Part shown: in pieces, positions 27,528 to 36,695 of the stretch
Layout of the letters: each line of letters begins with the position of its first letter
Position numbering within the stretch: the first letter of the stretch is position 1
Source: an uncultured Bacteroides sp.
GTDB lineage: Bacteria > Bacteroidota > Bacteroidia > Bacteroidales > Bacteroidaceae
Direction of reading: 5' to 3'
Assembly: GCA_949285075.1 (NCBI GenBank)
Contig: CASDXF010000012.1
Location: 1 to 64,000 of the forward strand
DNA: 64,000 bases
The notes under the pieces: generated by a model
Databases searched by the model: none
What the model saw: only the letters and a program-made list of their open reading frames with translations
Told to the model about the DNA's origin: nothing
Translations under genes and position numbers: made by a program

Positions 27528-29069
27528 ATGAATGACACGACTGTGAAAAGAGAATTCAGGCGATTGCAATGGATTCTTTGGCTTTTTGTTATGGTATGCC
27601 TTACGAGCGCTTGTAAGGACGAAGAAGATGCGGCGATGGCCCCTTATGACCCTGACCAACCGGTAGTGATTGACCATTTTACTCCAACAGAGGGAGGAGC
27701 AAAGACTAAAATGATACTTTATGGAAGTAATTTCGGTACAGACAAGTCTATTGTTTCAGTTACGGTAGGGGGAAAAGAGGCTACTATGATTAGCGTTAAG
27801 GCAAAAAATATTTATTGCATTGTTCCGGAAGAATGTTACGAGGGTACGGTAGAGGTTACGGTCGGTGAGCAGACGGTAACGGCTCCTACCAAATATAAGT
27901 ATGTTCCACAGATGGTGGTAACTACGTTGTGTGGATATGTGGATGACCTCGGAAATGGGGATATTATTCCTGAAGGACCGTTCGACAATTGTGGAAAGAT
28001 AGAATATCCTTTATGGTTCTCTTTTGATCCTCAACATTCTAACATTTTATATCTTACACAAAATACAAATAAGAATATCCGTATATTAGATTTAGAAAAG
28101 GAATATATATATACTACACAGATTAATTCTTTTAGCATTACGAGAATGTGTAGTATATCATGGACTAATGATGGGGATATGGTTATAGCTTGTCCTCAAA
28201 ACAATATAGATAGAGGCGTTAGCAATATTATTTTGAAGCGTAATCCGAGAGAGGATGGACTTGATTTTAAGGATGTGACTCCACAGAGATTGACGAGTAG
28301 CAGAGCTTGTAATGGTTCGATGATTCTTCCACAGACAGGTGAAATTTATTTCAATTATCGTGCGCAGGGAGCGACCTATCGGTATGATTTTGTAACGAAT
28401 GGATATGATAACAATCCTACGGTATCGGCTTCTCAAAAAGAGAATTTGATGTTTCAGGTACCGGATAAGGCCTCGAACTTTAGTTTTGTTATGCACCCGG
28501 ATGGGCTTTATGCTTATATTATTATGCATGAGTTACATTATATTTTGCGTGCGAATTATGATGAGGAGAACCGCCAATTAGTAAATCCTTATATCGTGTG
28601 TGGTGCTTCGGGGCAGGCCGGGTATGAAGACTTAACCAGTACAAGCGCCCGGATAAATACTCCGGGGCAGGGAGTATTTGTTTACAATAAAGAATACGAA
28701 AAGGAAGGGAAAAGAGATCATTATGATTTTTATTTCTGTGATACGAATAATCATTGCATTCGTATATTGACTCCAGATGGGATTGTCTCTACGTTTGCGG
28801 GGAGAGGCTCAACCAGTGCGAATGTTTATGCATATGGATACATCAATGGAGAGGTTAGAGAAAAGGCGCGTTTTAACGCTCCCGTAGCTTTGGCCTACGA
28901 TGAAGTGAATAAGGCTTTTTATGTTGGAGATTCAAAAAATTACCGTATTCGGAAGATAGCGATGGAAGAGATCCCAGAAGAGTTTCTTGACCAGTCAGCT
29001 GATGAAAATACTTCGAATGAGGCACAAATTTCAAAAAACAAAGGAGAAACGGTAGAAATGAATGATTAA
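27528..29069 (+). CDS. IPT/TIG and NHL-repeat surface lipoprotein
   Basis: The product (513 residues from MNDTTVKREF) has a lipoprotein signal with lipobox LTSAC (Cys29), an IPT/TIG Ig-like domain (about 48-115, IDHFTPTEGGAKTKMILYGSNFG) and then a beta-propeller of NHL-type blades, clearest at FCDTNNHCIRILTPDGIVSTFAGRG and YVGDSKNYRIRKI. Such proteins accompany SusC/SusD systems as surface glycan-binding partners. The frame opens at 27426 (TTG), but the ATG at 27528 gives the lipoprotein signal. It is AT-rich compared with the sulfatases and sits 18 nt upstream of susC, an unusual first position. Confidence 0.8.
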   Translation: MNDTTVKREFRRLQWILWLFVMVCLTSACKDEEDAAMAPYDPDQPVVIDHFTPTEGGAKTKMILYGSNFGTDKSIVSVTVGGKEATMISVKAKNIYCIVPEECYEGTVEVTVGEQTVTAPTKYKYVPQMVVTTLCGYVDDLGNGDIIPEGPFDNCGKIEYPLWFSFDPQHSNILYLTQNTNKNIRILDLEKEYIYTTQINSFSITRMCSISWTNDGDMVIACPQNNIDRGVSNIILKRNPREDGLDFKDVTPQRLTSSRACNGSMILPQTGEIYFNYRAQGATYRYDFVTNGYDNNPTVSASQKENLMFQVPDKASNFSFVMHPDGLYAYIIMHELHYILRANYDEENRQLVNPYIVCGASGQAGYEDLTSTSARINTPGQGVFVYNKEYEKEGKRDHYDFYFCDTNNHCIRILTPDGIVSTFAGRGSTSANVYAYGYINGEVREKARFNAPVALAYDEVNKAFYVGDSKNYRIRKIAMEEIPEEFLDQSADENTSNEAQISKNKGETVEMND

Positions 29070-29087
29070 CCTATAACATAAAAACAC

Positions 29088-32000
29088 ATGAATAAGATAA
29101 GATTTTTAATAATAGCCTGTTTTTCGCTAGTTTCTACAGTTATATTTTCTCAGGAGAAGAAAATCGAGGTGACTGGTGTCGTGACGGATAGTAATAAAGA
29201 ACCGTTGATTGGGGTTAACGTGACGGTAAAGGATCAACCGGGTTTAGGAGCTATTACTGATATGGACGGTCGGTATAGGATAAGCGTTGAGGCGTTTTCA
29301 AGGTTGGTATTCTCTTACGTAGGTTTTGACAAGCAGGAGGTACTGGTGAAGCGTCAGAAGGTGGTGAATGTCGTTTTAAAGGAGTCTCAATCCAGTGAAT
29401 TGGATGAAGTGGTGGTTACGGGAACCGGAGCTCAAAGAAAATTGACCGTGACGGGCGCGGTGACGAACGTGGATGTGGATGTGCTGAAATCGAATCCCAC
29501 TTCTAACCTGTCTAACGCCTTGGCGGGAAACGTGGCGGGAGTGTTAGCGATGCAGACTTCAGGGCAGCCGGGTCAGAATACTTCCGAGTTCTGGATTCGA
29601 GGTATCTCTACGTTCGGAGCCAACAGTTCCGCTTTGGTATTGGTAGACGGGTTCGAAAGGGACTTGGATGAGATTAACATTGAGGATATTGAGACCTTCA
29701 GTGTATTGAAGGACGCTTCTACGACAGCTATCTACGGCCCTCGGGGAGCGAATGGCGTAGTTTTGATTACGACCAAACACGGTAAGGCCGGTAAGGTGAA
29801 TATCAGCGCTAAGGTGGAGACCTCTTACAATACACGGACGATTACTCCGGAGTTTGTTGGTGGTTATGATTACGCCATGCTGATGAACGAGGCGCGTATT
29901 ACGCGCAATCAGACACCTGCTTACCAATCGGATGAGTTAGAGTTGATTCGATTAGGAATGGATCAGGATTTATATCCGAATGTAGATTGGATGGACGTGC
30001 TGTTGAAAGACGGAGCCATGACTTATCGGGCTAACGTGAACCTTAGTGGAGGTGGTAGCACTGCCCGTTATTTTGTATCGTTAAGTTACATTAATGAAGA
30101 GGGCATGTATAAAACGGATGAGGCTTTGCGGGAGGATTACAGTACCAATCCAAGTAGCCAACGTTGGAATTATCGGTTGAATACGGATATCGACATTACA
30201 AAGTCTATCTTATTAAAAGTTGGCGTATCCGGCTCATTGAAGAAAAGGAATGCTCCCGGAGCAGAAGGCAATGTGTGGAACTCGCTAATAGGACAAAATC
30301 CGATTAGTATACCTGTAGTATATTCTAATGGATATGTTCCGGCGTTCGGTGTGGAAGATGAACGGAAAAATCCGTGGACTATCGCTACCCAAACCGGATA
30401 TCGTGAGATTTGGGACAACAAGGTACAGACAAATATTTCGCTTGAGCAAAAACTGGATTTTATAACGAAAGGATTGCGTTTTGAAGGACGGTTTGGTTTT
30501 GATACCAATAATCATAACGAGAATATTCGTAAAAAAATGCCGGAAACGTGGAGAGCGCAACGAGATAGGGATGATGATGGAAATTTGATATTCAAGCGTC
30601 AAAGTGAAGAACAGAAAATGACACAGACTAGTAGGGCTAGTGGAGATCGTATGGAAACGCTTGAGGCGTATTTGTATTATGATCGTAATTTTAATGAGCA
30701 TCATGTGGGAGCTACATTTAAATACAGTCAAGATGTCTATACGAATACTGTGAGGATAGCGGAAAACTCGACCGAGCTTTCTGACATTAAGGATGGTATT
30801 TCCAAACGCCACATGGGTATTGCCGGGCGTATGAGTTATAATTGGAATTTCCGTTATTTTGCTGACTTCAACTTTGGTTACAATGGGTCGGAAAACTTTG
30901 CCGACGGGCATCGGTTTGGCTTCTTCCCCGCTTTCTCATTGGCGTGGAATGTGGCCGAGGAGAAGTTCGTGAAGAAGCATTTGAAATGGATGAACATGTT
31001 TAAGATACGTTACTCTTACGGAAAAGTGGGCAACGACCAGATGAACGAGCGTTTCCCTTATCTTTATACGATAGGTGACGGAAACGGATGGAACTGGGGA
31101 GACTACACGTATGACAATACATTCAACGGCATGACCTATACGGACCTTGCCTCAGACAACGTGACATGGGAAATTGCGACGAAGCATGACCTCGGTGTGG
31201 ACTTGTCTTTCTTTAATGATAAGTTTACGGCGACGGTGGATTATTTCCACGAACAACGTGACGGAATCTTCATGACCCGTCAGTACCTTCCGGCTATTGT
31301 GGGAGTCAGCAGTAATCCGAAAGCGAATGTGGGCAGTGTACTCTCGGAAGGATTCGACGGAAATTTCGCATATAAGCAAAAGATTGGCAAGGTTGATTTG
31401 ACCATAAGGGGAAATATGACTTATAGCAAGAATGAGATTCTGGAGAAAGACGAGATGAATACGGTGTATCCTTATCAATTGGAAGCGGGTTATCGTGTGA
31501 ATCAGGCGAAAGGGTTGATTGCCGAAGGACTATTCAAGGATTACGATGATATCCGCGACAGTCCCACACAGCAGTTCGGCGACGTGCAACCGGGAGATAT
31601 CAAGTATAAGGATGTCAATGGGGACGGAATAGTTAACGATGACGATAAGGTCGCTATCGGGGCGACAACAAAACCCAATCTGATTTATGGTTTCGGTCTG
31701 TCGGCTCAATGGAACGGGTTCGATTTTAACGTACATTTTCAAGGAGCAGGGAGATCATCCTTCTTTATTGATGGTTCCAGTGTGTACGCTTTTAAAGATA
31801 GCCAGTGGGGTAATATCTTTGGAGAACTTGTAGAGGACCGTTGGGTAGATGCGGAGACTGCTGCGCAATTGGGCATACCGGCCAATGAAGATGTGAACGC
31901 CTCTTATCCCCGTTTGAGCTATGGAGGGAATAATAACAATTACCGAGCATCCACATTTTGGTTACGTGATGGTTCTTACTTGCGTATGAAAACATTGGAA

Positions 32001-32189
32001 GTGGGCTATACGTTGCCCAAGCATATTGTAAATAAGCTTAAGTTCAATAAGGTGAGAGTGTTCTTTATCGGGACTAACTTGCTGACTTTCGCCAAATTTA
32101 AGCTATGGGACCCCGAGATGGGTAGCACGAACGGACAGAGCTATCCATTGGCAAAAACATTTACTTTAGGATTAACAGTCAACATTTAA
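29088..32189 (+). CDS. SusC/RagA-type TonB-dependent transporter
   Basis: The 1033-residue outer-membrane importer has a signal peptide (ending VIFSQ), an N-terminal carboxypeptidase-regulatory-like domain (VTGVVTDSNKEPLIGVNVTVKD, about 25-105), a TonB-box/plug region (ELDEVVVTGTGAQRKLTVTG, LQTSGQPG-type loop MQTSGQPGQNTSEFWIRGIS, GPRGANGVVLITTK) and a 22-strand barrel to the C-terminal TLGLTVNI. It takes up oligosaccharides with the SusD lid encoded 19 nt downstream. The absence of a DUF4880/FecR-interacting extra domain argues against anti-sigma control of the classic type. Confidence 0.95.
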   Translation: MNKIRFLIIACFSLVSTVIFSQEKKIEVTGVVTDSNKEPLIGVNVTVKDQPGLGAITDMDGRYRISVEAFSRLVFSYVGFDKQEVLVKRQKVVNVVLKESQSSELDEVVVTGTGAQRKLTVTGAVTNVDVDVLKSNPTSNLSNALAGNVAGVLAMQTSGQPGQNTSEFWIRGISTFGANSSALVLVDGFERDLDEINIEDIETFSVLKDASTTAIYGPRGANGVVLITTKHGKAGKVNISAKVETSYNTRTITPEFVGGYDYAMLMNEARITRNQTPAYQSDELELIRLGMDQDLYPNVDWMDVLLKDGAMTYRANVNLSGGGSTARYFVSLSYINEEGMYKTDEALREDYSTNPSSQRWNYRLNTDIDITKSILLKVGVSGSLKKRNAPGAEGNVWNSLIGQNPISIPVVYSNGYVPAFGVEDERKNPWTIATQTGYREIWDNKVQTNISLEQKLDFITKGLRFEGRFGFDTNNHNENIRKKMPETWRAQRDRDDDGNLIFKRQSEEQKMTQTSRASGDRMETLEAYLYYDRNFNEHHVGATFKYSQDVYTNTVRIAENSTELSDIKDGISKRHMGIAGRMSYNWNFRYFADFNFGYNGSENFADGHRFGFFPAFSLAWNVAEEKFVKKHLKWMNMFKIRYSYGKVGNDQMNERFPYLYTIGDGNGWNWGDYTYDNTFNGMTYTDLASDNVTWEIATKHDLGVDLSFFNDKFTATVDYFHEQRDGIFMTRQYLPAIVGVSSNPKANVGSVLSEGFDGNFAYKQKIGKVDLTIRGNMTYSKNEILEKDEMNTVYPYQLEAGYRVNQAKGLIAEGLFKDYDDIRDSPTQQFGDVQPGDIKYKDVNGDGIVNDDDKVAIGATTKPNLIYGFGLSAQWNGFDFNVHFQGAGRSSFFIDGSSVYAFKDSQWGNIFGELVEDRWVDAETAAQLGIPANEDVNASYPRLSYGGNNNNYRASTFWLRDGSYLRMKTLEVGYTLPKHIVNKLKFNKVRVFFIGTNLLTFAKFKLWDPEMGSTNGQSYPLAKTFTLGLTVNI

Positions 32190-32207
32190 TAATAACTGTG
32201 TAACGAC

Positions 32208-34238
32208 ATGAAGAGAATATATCATATATATGTGTGCCTCCTGCTTGGGGCGGGCCTTACGTCTTGTGCGGACAAGCTAGATTCTGATAAATACTTTAAA
32301 GACCGCATGAGTATAGAGGATGTGTTTACAGATGAAACACGTACGGAGCGATGGCTGGCCAACGCTTATTCTTACTTGGGAGGAGAGAACTTGGAGGTGT
32401 CCACTAAAGATAACATATTGTTTTGTTTTGCTGATGACATATATTTCGGTAGAGGAGACGACTATGTGAAGTTTAAGACCGGTACGTACGACGAGAACTG
32501 GCGCCATTCGTGGACACCAAGCTATAAGGGAATCCGGCAGGCCTCTATATTTATCCAGAATATTGACATGAATACCGACCTGACAGAGGAGGAACGAATA
32601 GACTTTAAGGCGCAGGCCCGTTTTGTACGAGCTTACTACTATTGGCTTTTGTTGCGTAGGTACGGGCCTGTTCCCATACTTCCGGATGAAGGGTTAGACT
32701 ATACGGACAGCTACGACGACTTGGCTTATCAGCGTAACTCGTATGACGAGTGTGTGGAGTATATCGTGTCGGAGATGGAACTGGCGGCTAAAGACCTACC
32801 CTTAGAACGAGGGGCTAATCAAGCGTCGAGGCCTACCCGTGGAGCGGCGTTGGCTGCCCGGGCCAGAGCCTTGCTTTACGCGGCCAGTCCGATAAACAAT
32901 CCCCGTCCAAGTGATGCGGATAAGTTCTCGGACTTGGTGGACTATGACGGCCGGTGTCTGCTCTCGCAGGAGTATGATAACTACAAGTGGGCGAGGGCGG
33001 CGGCCGCGGCGAGGGACGTGATGGAACTGCCCGGAAACAATAACGGTCATCGCTACGAGCTGTATCACGCCGGGGCGCATGAGGATTCCGCTCCGGGCTA
33101 TCCCGCTACCGTACCTCCATACGAGGATGGAGATTTCTCCGAGAAGACTTGGGATGAGGGTGGATATAGTGACATCGATCCCTATGAATCATACCGTTCC
33201 GTGTTCAACGGGACGTTGGCTATGGGAGAGAACCCTGAACTGATTTTTGGTCGGGGAGCCAATCAGGGAACCAATAGTCTGGTTATGATGGTTACAAGGC
33301 AAATGCCCAAGTCTTTAGGCAATGGGGGAAATTTATACGGCATGACCCTGAAGATGTGCGACGCTTATTACATGGCCGATGGCAGTGACTTTAGTAGGGA
33401 GGCTTTCCTTGCGCAGTATCCGAAGGAGGAACGCTTCGTGTCGGAGCAGGAAGCCAATCAAGGTGTTTATCCTCACTTGCGTGAAGGGGTGTATAAGGAG
33501 TTCGCCAATCGGGAGCCGCGTTTCTACGCCTCGGTATCCTTCAACGGATGTGTATGGCCATTGCTGAATAACGGAAATACTCAGGACTATAAGGATATAA
33601 TAGACGTACAGGTGTCGTATTATCGTGGAACGGACACTGATGGATTTAGTAATACGGGAGCGTTCCTGCCTACGGGCATTGGGATTATGAAGTTCGTTCA
33701 TCCGGACGACTCTAATTATGGGAGCATCATCCGCAAGGCCGAGCCGGCTATACGCTTCGCTGAGATTCTGATGATATATGCTGAGGCCATCAACGAATTG
33801 GAAGGTAGCTACGAGGTAGAGTCGTGGGACAGCTCAACCACCTATACCCTCTCGCGTACCACGGATGAGCTGAAGCGGGGCATCCGTCCTATCCGTCGGA
33901 GGGCCGGAGTGCCTGACTATACGGACGAGGTGTACGGCGACCGTGACCTCTTCCGGACGAAGATGAAGAAGGAGCGGCAGATAGAGTTCATGGGCGAGGG
34001 ACAACGCTACTTCGACCTGAGACGTTGGAAGGACGCCGAGACGGAGGAGTCGCAGCGGGTGTACGGCTTCAACTACTGGATGACCGAGGAGCGCCGTGAC
34101 GACTTCTATACGCCTATCGTCATTAACGACCTGCCTACGGCCTTCTCGCGCAAGCTATACTTCTGGCCCATCGCTCACAGCGAGTTGAAGAGGAACAAGA
34201 GGCTGACGCAGAACCCGGGATGGACTTACAGTGATTAA
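32208..34238 (+). CDS. SusD/RagB-type glycan-binding lipoprotein
   Basis: The 676-residue protein has lipobox GLTSC (Cys20), the SusD N-terminal helical TPR-like region (RTERWLANAYSYLGGENL, IRQASIFIQNIDMNTDLTEEERIDFKAQARFVRAYYYWLLLRRYGPVPIL) and the C-terminal SusD signature (RFAEILMIYAEAINEL, FRTKMKKERQIEFMGEGQRYFDLRRWKDAE). It is longer than typical SusD proteins, mainly through insertions near 250-330. It forms the lid on the SusC transporter. Confidence 0.95.
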   Translation: MKRIYHIYVCLLLGAGLTSCADKLDSDKYFKDRMSIEDVFTDETRTERWLANAYSYLGGENLEVSTKDNILFCFADDIYFGRGDDYVKFKTGTYDENWRHSWTPSYKGIRQASIFIQNIDMNTDLTEEERIDFKAQARFVRAYYYWLLLRRYGPVPILPDEGLDYTDSYDDLAYQRNSYDECVEYIVSEMELAAKDLPLERGANQASRPTRGAALAARARALLYAASPINNPRPSDADKFSDLVDYDGRCLLSQEYDNYKWARAAAAARDVMELPGNNNGHRYELYHAGAHEDSAPGYPATVPPYEDGDFSEKTWDEGGYSDIDPYESYRSVFNGTLAMGENPELIFGRGANQGTNSLVMMVTRQMPKSLGNGGNLYGMTLKMCDAYYMADGSDFSREAFLAQYPKEERFVSEQEANQGVYPHLREGVYKEFANREPRFYASVSFNGCVWPLLNNGNTQDYKDIIDVQVSYYRGTDTDGFSNTGAFLPTGIGIMKFVHPDDSNYGSIIRKAEPAIRFAEILMIYAEAINELEGSYEVESWDSSTTYTLSRTTDELKRGIRPIRRRAGVPDYTDEVYGDRDLFRTKMKKERQIEFMGEGQRYFDLRRWKDAETEESQRVYGFNYWMTEERRDDFYTPIVINDLPTAFSRKLYFWPIAHSELKRNKRLTQNPGWTYSD

Positions 34239-34255
34239 CTTTAAATACGACAATA

Positions 34256-35269
34256 ATGAGACGCATCTATTTATATTTGACTATATTTGCCGCCATCATG
34301 CTGATGACGGCCTGCAACAAGGAGTGGGAAGACGAGCAGTATGTGCAGTACGTGTCGTTCAAGGCCCCGATAACCTCGGGGGGAGACGGAGTAACGAGTA
34401 TCTACGTGCGTTACAATGAGGGAGGAAAGGTGACTTACCGACTTCCGATTATCATTAGCGGGACAACCGACAACGTGGCGGACCGTGAGGTACATGTGGC
34501 CGTTGACCCCGATACGCTGCGGATACTGAACGAAGAGAGGTTTAGCCTCGTACGTCCGGAACTGTGGTACACGCAGTTGGAGGACGGCATGTACGAGTTT
34601 CCCGAGACGGTGAACATTCCCGCGGGAACGAACAAGGGAATATTGAACATCGACTTCAGCCTCTCGGGGATAGACATGCTGAAAAAGTGGGTGTTGCCGC
34701 TGACTATTGTCGACGACCCGTCGTACAATTATCAGAGCCATCCCCGCAAGAACTATAGCAAGGCGCTGCTGCGCGTCATACCGTTCAACGACTACTCCGG
34801 CTCGTATAACTCCGGACAGATGGAGGTCTACGTCAAGAACCTTGACGGGACAACCGAGACCAACGCCATTACGGAGGACAAGCGGACGGCGTACGTGGTG
34901 AACGACAATACCGTGTTCTTCATAGCGGGGCTGATAGGCGAGGATCTGGACGAGGAAACGAGGGCGGTGTACAAGGTGAACGTACGCTTCAACGAGGACG
35001 AGACACTGGACATCACCCCCGCCGACCCCGAGAACGCCATGAACTTCAAGCTCAACGGTACGCCGACGTATAGCATTCAGGAGATTGAGGACACCACCAA
35101 ACCCTATCTGCTGCACAAGTACGTACAACTGCGCTTTGAATACGAGTTCGAGGACGTGACCACCAATCCCGACGCGCCGATTGGCTATCTGGTGACCGGC
35201 TCGATGACTTTGCAGCGAGACTACAACACCCAGATACCGGACGAGGATCAGCAGATACAGTGGAACTAA
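34256..35269 (+). CDS. DUF4973/DUF1735-like surface lipoprotein
   Basis: The 337-residue protein has lipobox LMTAC (Cys20), then EWEDEQYVQYVSFKAPI and VTYRLPIIISGTTDNVADREVHVAVDPDTL, which fits the BT_3987-type/DUF1735 N-terminal Ig-like domain, followed by a lipocalin- or DUF4973-like beta-rich part (YLVTGSMTLQRDYNT). It is likely a cell-surface glycan-binding protein of the locus. It lies 17 nt after susD and 15 nt before the first sulfatase. Its third codon positions are markedly GC-rich compared with the first gene of the locus. Confidence 0.75.
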   Translation: MRRIYLYLTIFAAIMLMTACNKEWEDEQYVQYVSFKAPITSGGDGVTSIYVRYNEGGKVTYRLPIIISGTTDNVADREVHVAVDPDTLRILNEERFSLVRPELWYTQLEDGMYEFPETVNIPAGTNKGILNIDFSLSGIDMLKKWVLPLTIVDDPSYNYQSHPRKNYSKALLRVIPFNDYSGSYNSGQMEVYVKNLDGTTETNAITEDKRTAYVVNDNTVFFIAGLIGEDLDEETRAVYKVNVRFNEDETLDITPADPENAMNFKLNGTPTYSIQEIEDTTKPYLLHKYVQLRFEYEFEDVTTNPDAPIGYLVTGSMTLQRDYNTQIPDEDQQIQWN

Positions 35270-35284
35270 AAAGTACAGTATGGA

Positions 35285-36439
35285 ATGAACCAACCATTCA
35301 TTAGTTTAAGTTTGATTGGGGGACTGGCCGCCGCCGAAGCGGCGGCCCAAGTCCCTTCCAAGCCCAATCTGGTGCTGATTATCGCCGACGACTGTTCGTA
35401 CTACGACCTCGGATGCTACGGGGCGGTGAACAACCGGACGCCGAATATCGACGCGCTGGCCCGGCAGGGAATCAAGTTCGACAACGCCTACAATTCCGTC
35501 TCCATGAGCACGCCCACGCACCACTGCCTCTATACGGGAATGTACCCCATGCACCACGGCGGATACGCCAACCATAGCCGCGTGAGGGACGGCGTGAGGT
35601 CCATGCCCACCTATCTGAAGGAACTGGGATACCGCGTGGGACTCACCGGAAAGAGGCACGTCAACCCGCAGAAGGCTTTCCCCTTCGAGCACGTGCCGGG
35701 ATTCCCCGAAGGGTGTACGGGCCTGAAGACCACCCACAGCATGAAGGGCGTGCGAGAGTTCGTCACCCGAGACCCCTCGCAGCCGTTCTGCCTCGTGGTG
35801 GCCTCCATCAATCCTCACGCCCCGTGGACGGGAGGCGACCCCTCGGTCTTCAACCCCGACAAGCTCCGGCTACCGCCGCAGTTCGTCGACACCAAAGTCA
35901 CCCGCGAGTTCTACGCCCGCTATCTGGCCGAGATTGGACTGCTCGACAAGGAGGTGGGCGACGTGGTCAGTCTGCTCGACAGTGAGGGGCTGAGGGACAA
36001 CACGCTCGTCGTCTTCGTCTCCGAGCAAGGGACGCAGTTCGCCGGGGCCAAGTGGACCAACTGGAGCGCGGGGGTCAAGGCGGGTATGATAGCCTCGTGG
36101 CCGGGAGTCATCGAGGAGGGAACGAGCACCTCGGCCATCGTGCAGTACGAGGACATTCTGCCTACCTTCATCGAACTGGCGGGCGGCGAGAGGCCCGAGG
36201 CCGGTACGGAGCAGGCGCGCGCGCTACTTAATCGCTTCCACCATCGCCCCGAGTTCGAGCTGTACGACATACGGCGCGACCCCTTCGAGATGAACAACCT
36301 CGCCGGCAAGCGACGCTACGCCCGCAAGCAAAGGGAGTTGCTTGAGGCCCTGACCCGGTGGATGGAGAGTCAGCGCGACCCCGGAGCGAAGGCCGACGCG
36401 CCCCGCAAGCCGAATGTAAAGAAAAAGAAAGAAGTGTAA
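35285..36439 (+). CDS. Degenerate S1-family sulfatase 1
   Basis: The 384-residue protein is recognisably a sulfatase (signal peptide to about residue 22, Asp35-Asp36 in ADDCSYYDLGCYG, Lys123/His125 in TGKRHV, His178 in NPHAPW, SEQG at 246-249, Lys256). Its signature is Ser75-T-P-T-His79, with His in place of the nearly invariant Arg. Compared with its closest neighbour, sulfatase 3 (38323), it lacks about 78 residues: AGG to HRP is 18 residues here against 96 there, in frame. SEQG instead of SDNG also occurs in sulfatase 3 and recalls the SGSH/N-sulfatase-like subgroup. Catalytic activity is doubtful. Confidence 0.8.
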   Translation: MNQPFISLSLIGGLAAAEAAAQVPSKPNLVLIIADDCSYYDLGCYGAVNNRTPNIDALARQGIKFDNAYNSVSMSTPTHHCLYTGMYPMHHGGYANHSRVRDGVRSMPTYLKELGYRVGLTGKRHVNPQKAFPFEHVPGFPEGCTGLKTTHSMKGVREFVTRDPSQPFCLVVASINPHAPWTGGDPSVFNPDKLRLPPQFVDTKVTREFYARYLAEIGLLDKEVGDVVSLLDSEGLRDNTLVVFVSEQGTQFAGAKWTNWSAGVKAGMIASWPGVIEEGTSTSAIVQYEDILPTFIELAGGERPEAGTEQARALLNRFHHRPEFELYDIRRDPFEMNNLAGKRRYARKQRELLEALTRWMESQRDPGAKADAPRKPNVKKKKEV

Positions 36440-36525
36440 TCCTTCTTTACTATGACCGGAAACCACCCTGACATCAGGCTCTCTCGGGAGCTGACCCCCT
36501 CTACAGTACCTTCTGGCGGGGGTTG

Positions 36526-36695
36526 AAAGTGTCGGGTCGACACACACGTAAGTGTCCACCCGACACTTACGTAAGTCTCCCCTCCACACTTACGTATGTG
36601 TCCACCGGACACTTACGTATGTGTCTGCCGGGGACTTTCGATAGTGTCCGCGGGACACTTTAGTTGTAAACTATTATACACATACGTAAGTGACC
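36526..36695 (+). repeat. 23-bp tandem array of TACGTA palindromes before sulfatase 2
   Basis: Six-base cores fall at an exact 23-bp period: CACGTA 36545, TACGTA 36568, 36591 and 36614, decayed TTCGAT 36637 and TTAGTT 36660, and TACGTA 36683; a further half unit lies near 36522. The best units read ACTTACGTAAGT or ACTTACGTATGT followed by GTCCACC-like spacers. The last unit ends 7 bp before the ATG at 36696. There are no unique spacers, so this is not a CRISPR array. A role as multi-site operator, promoter spacer or contingency repeat is possible. Confidence 0.8.
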
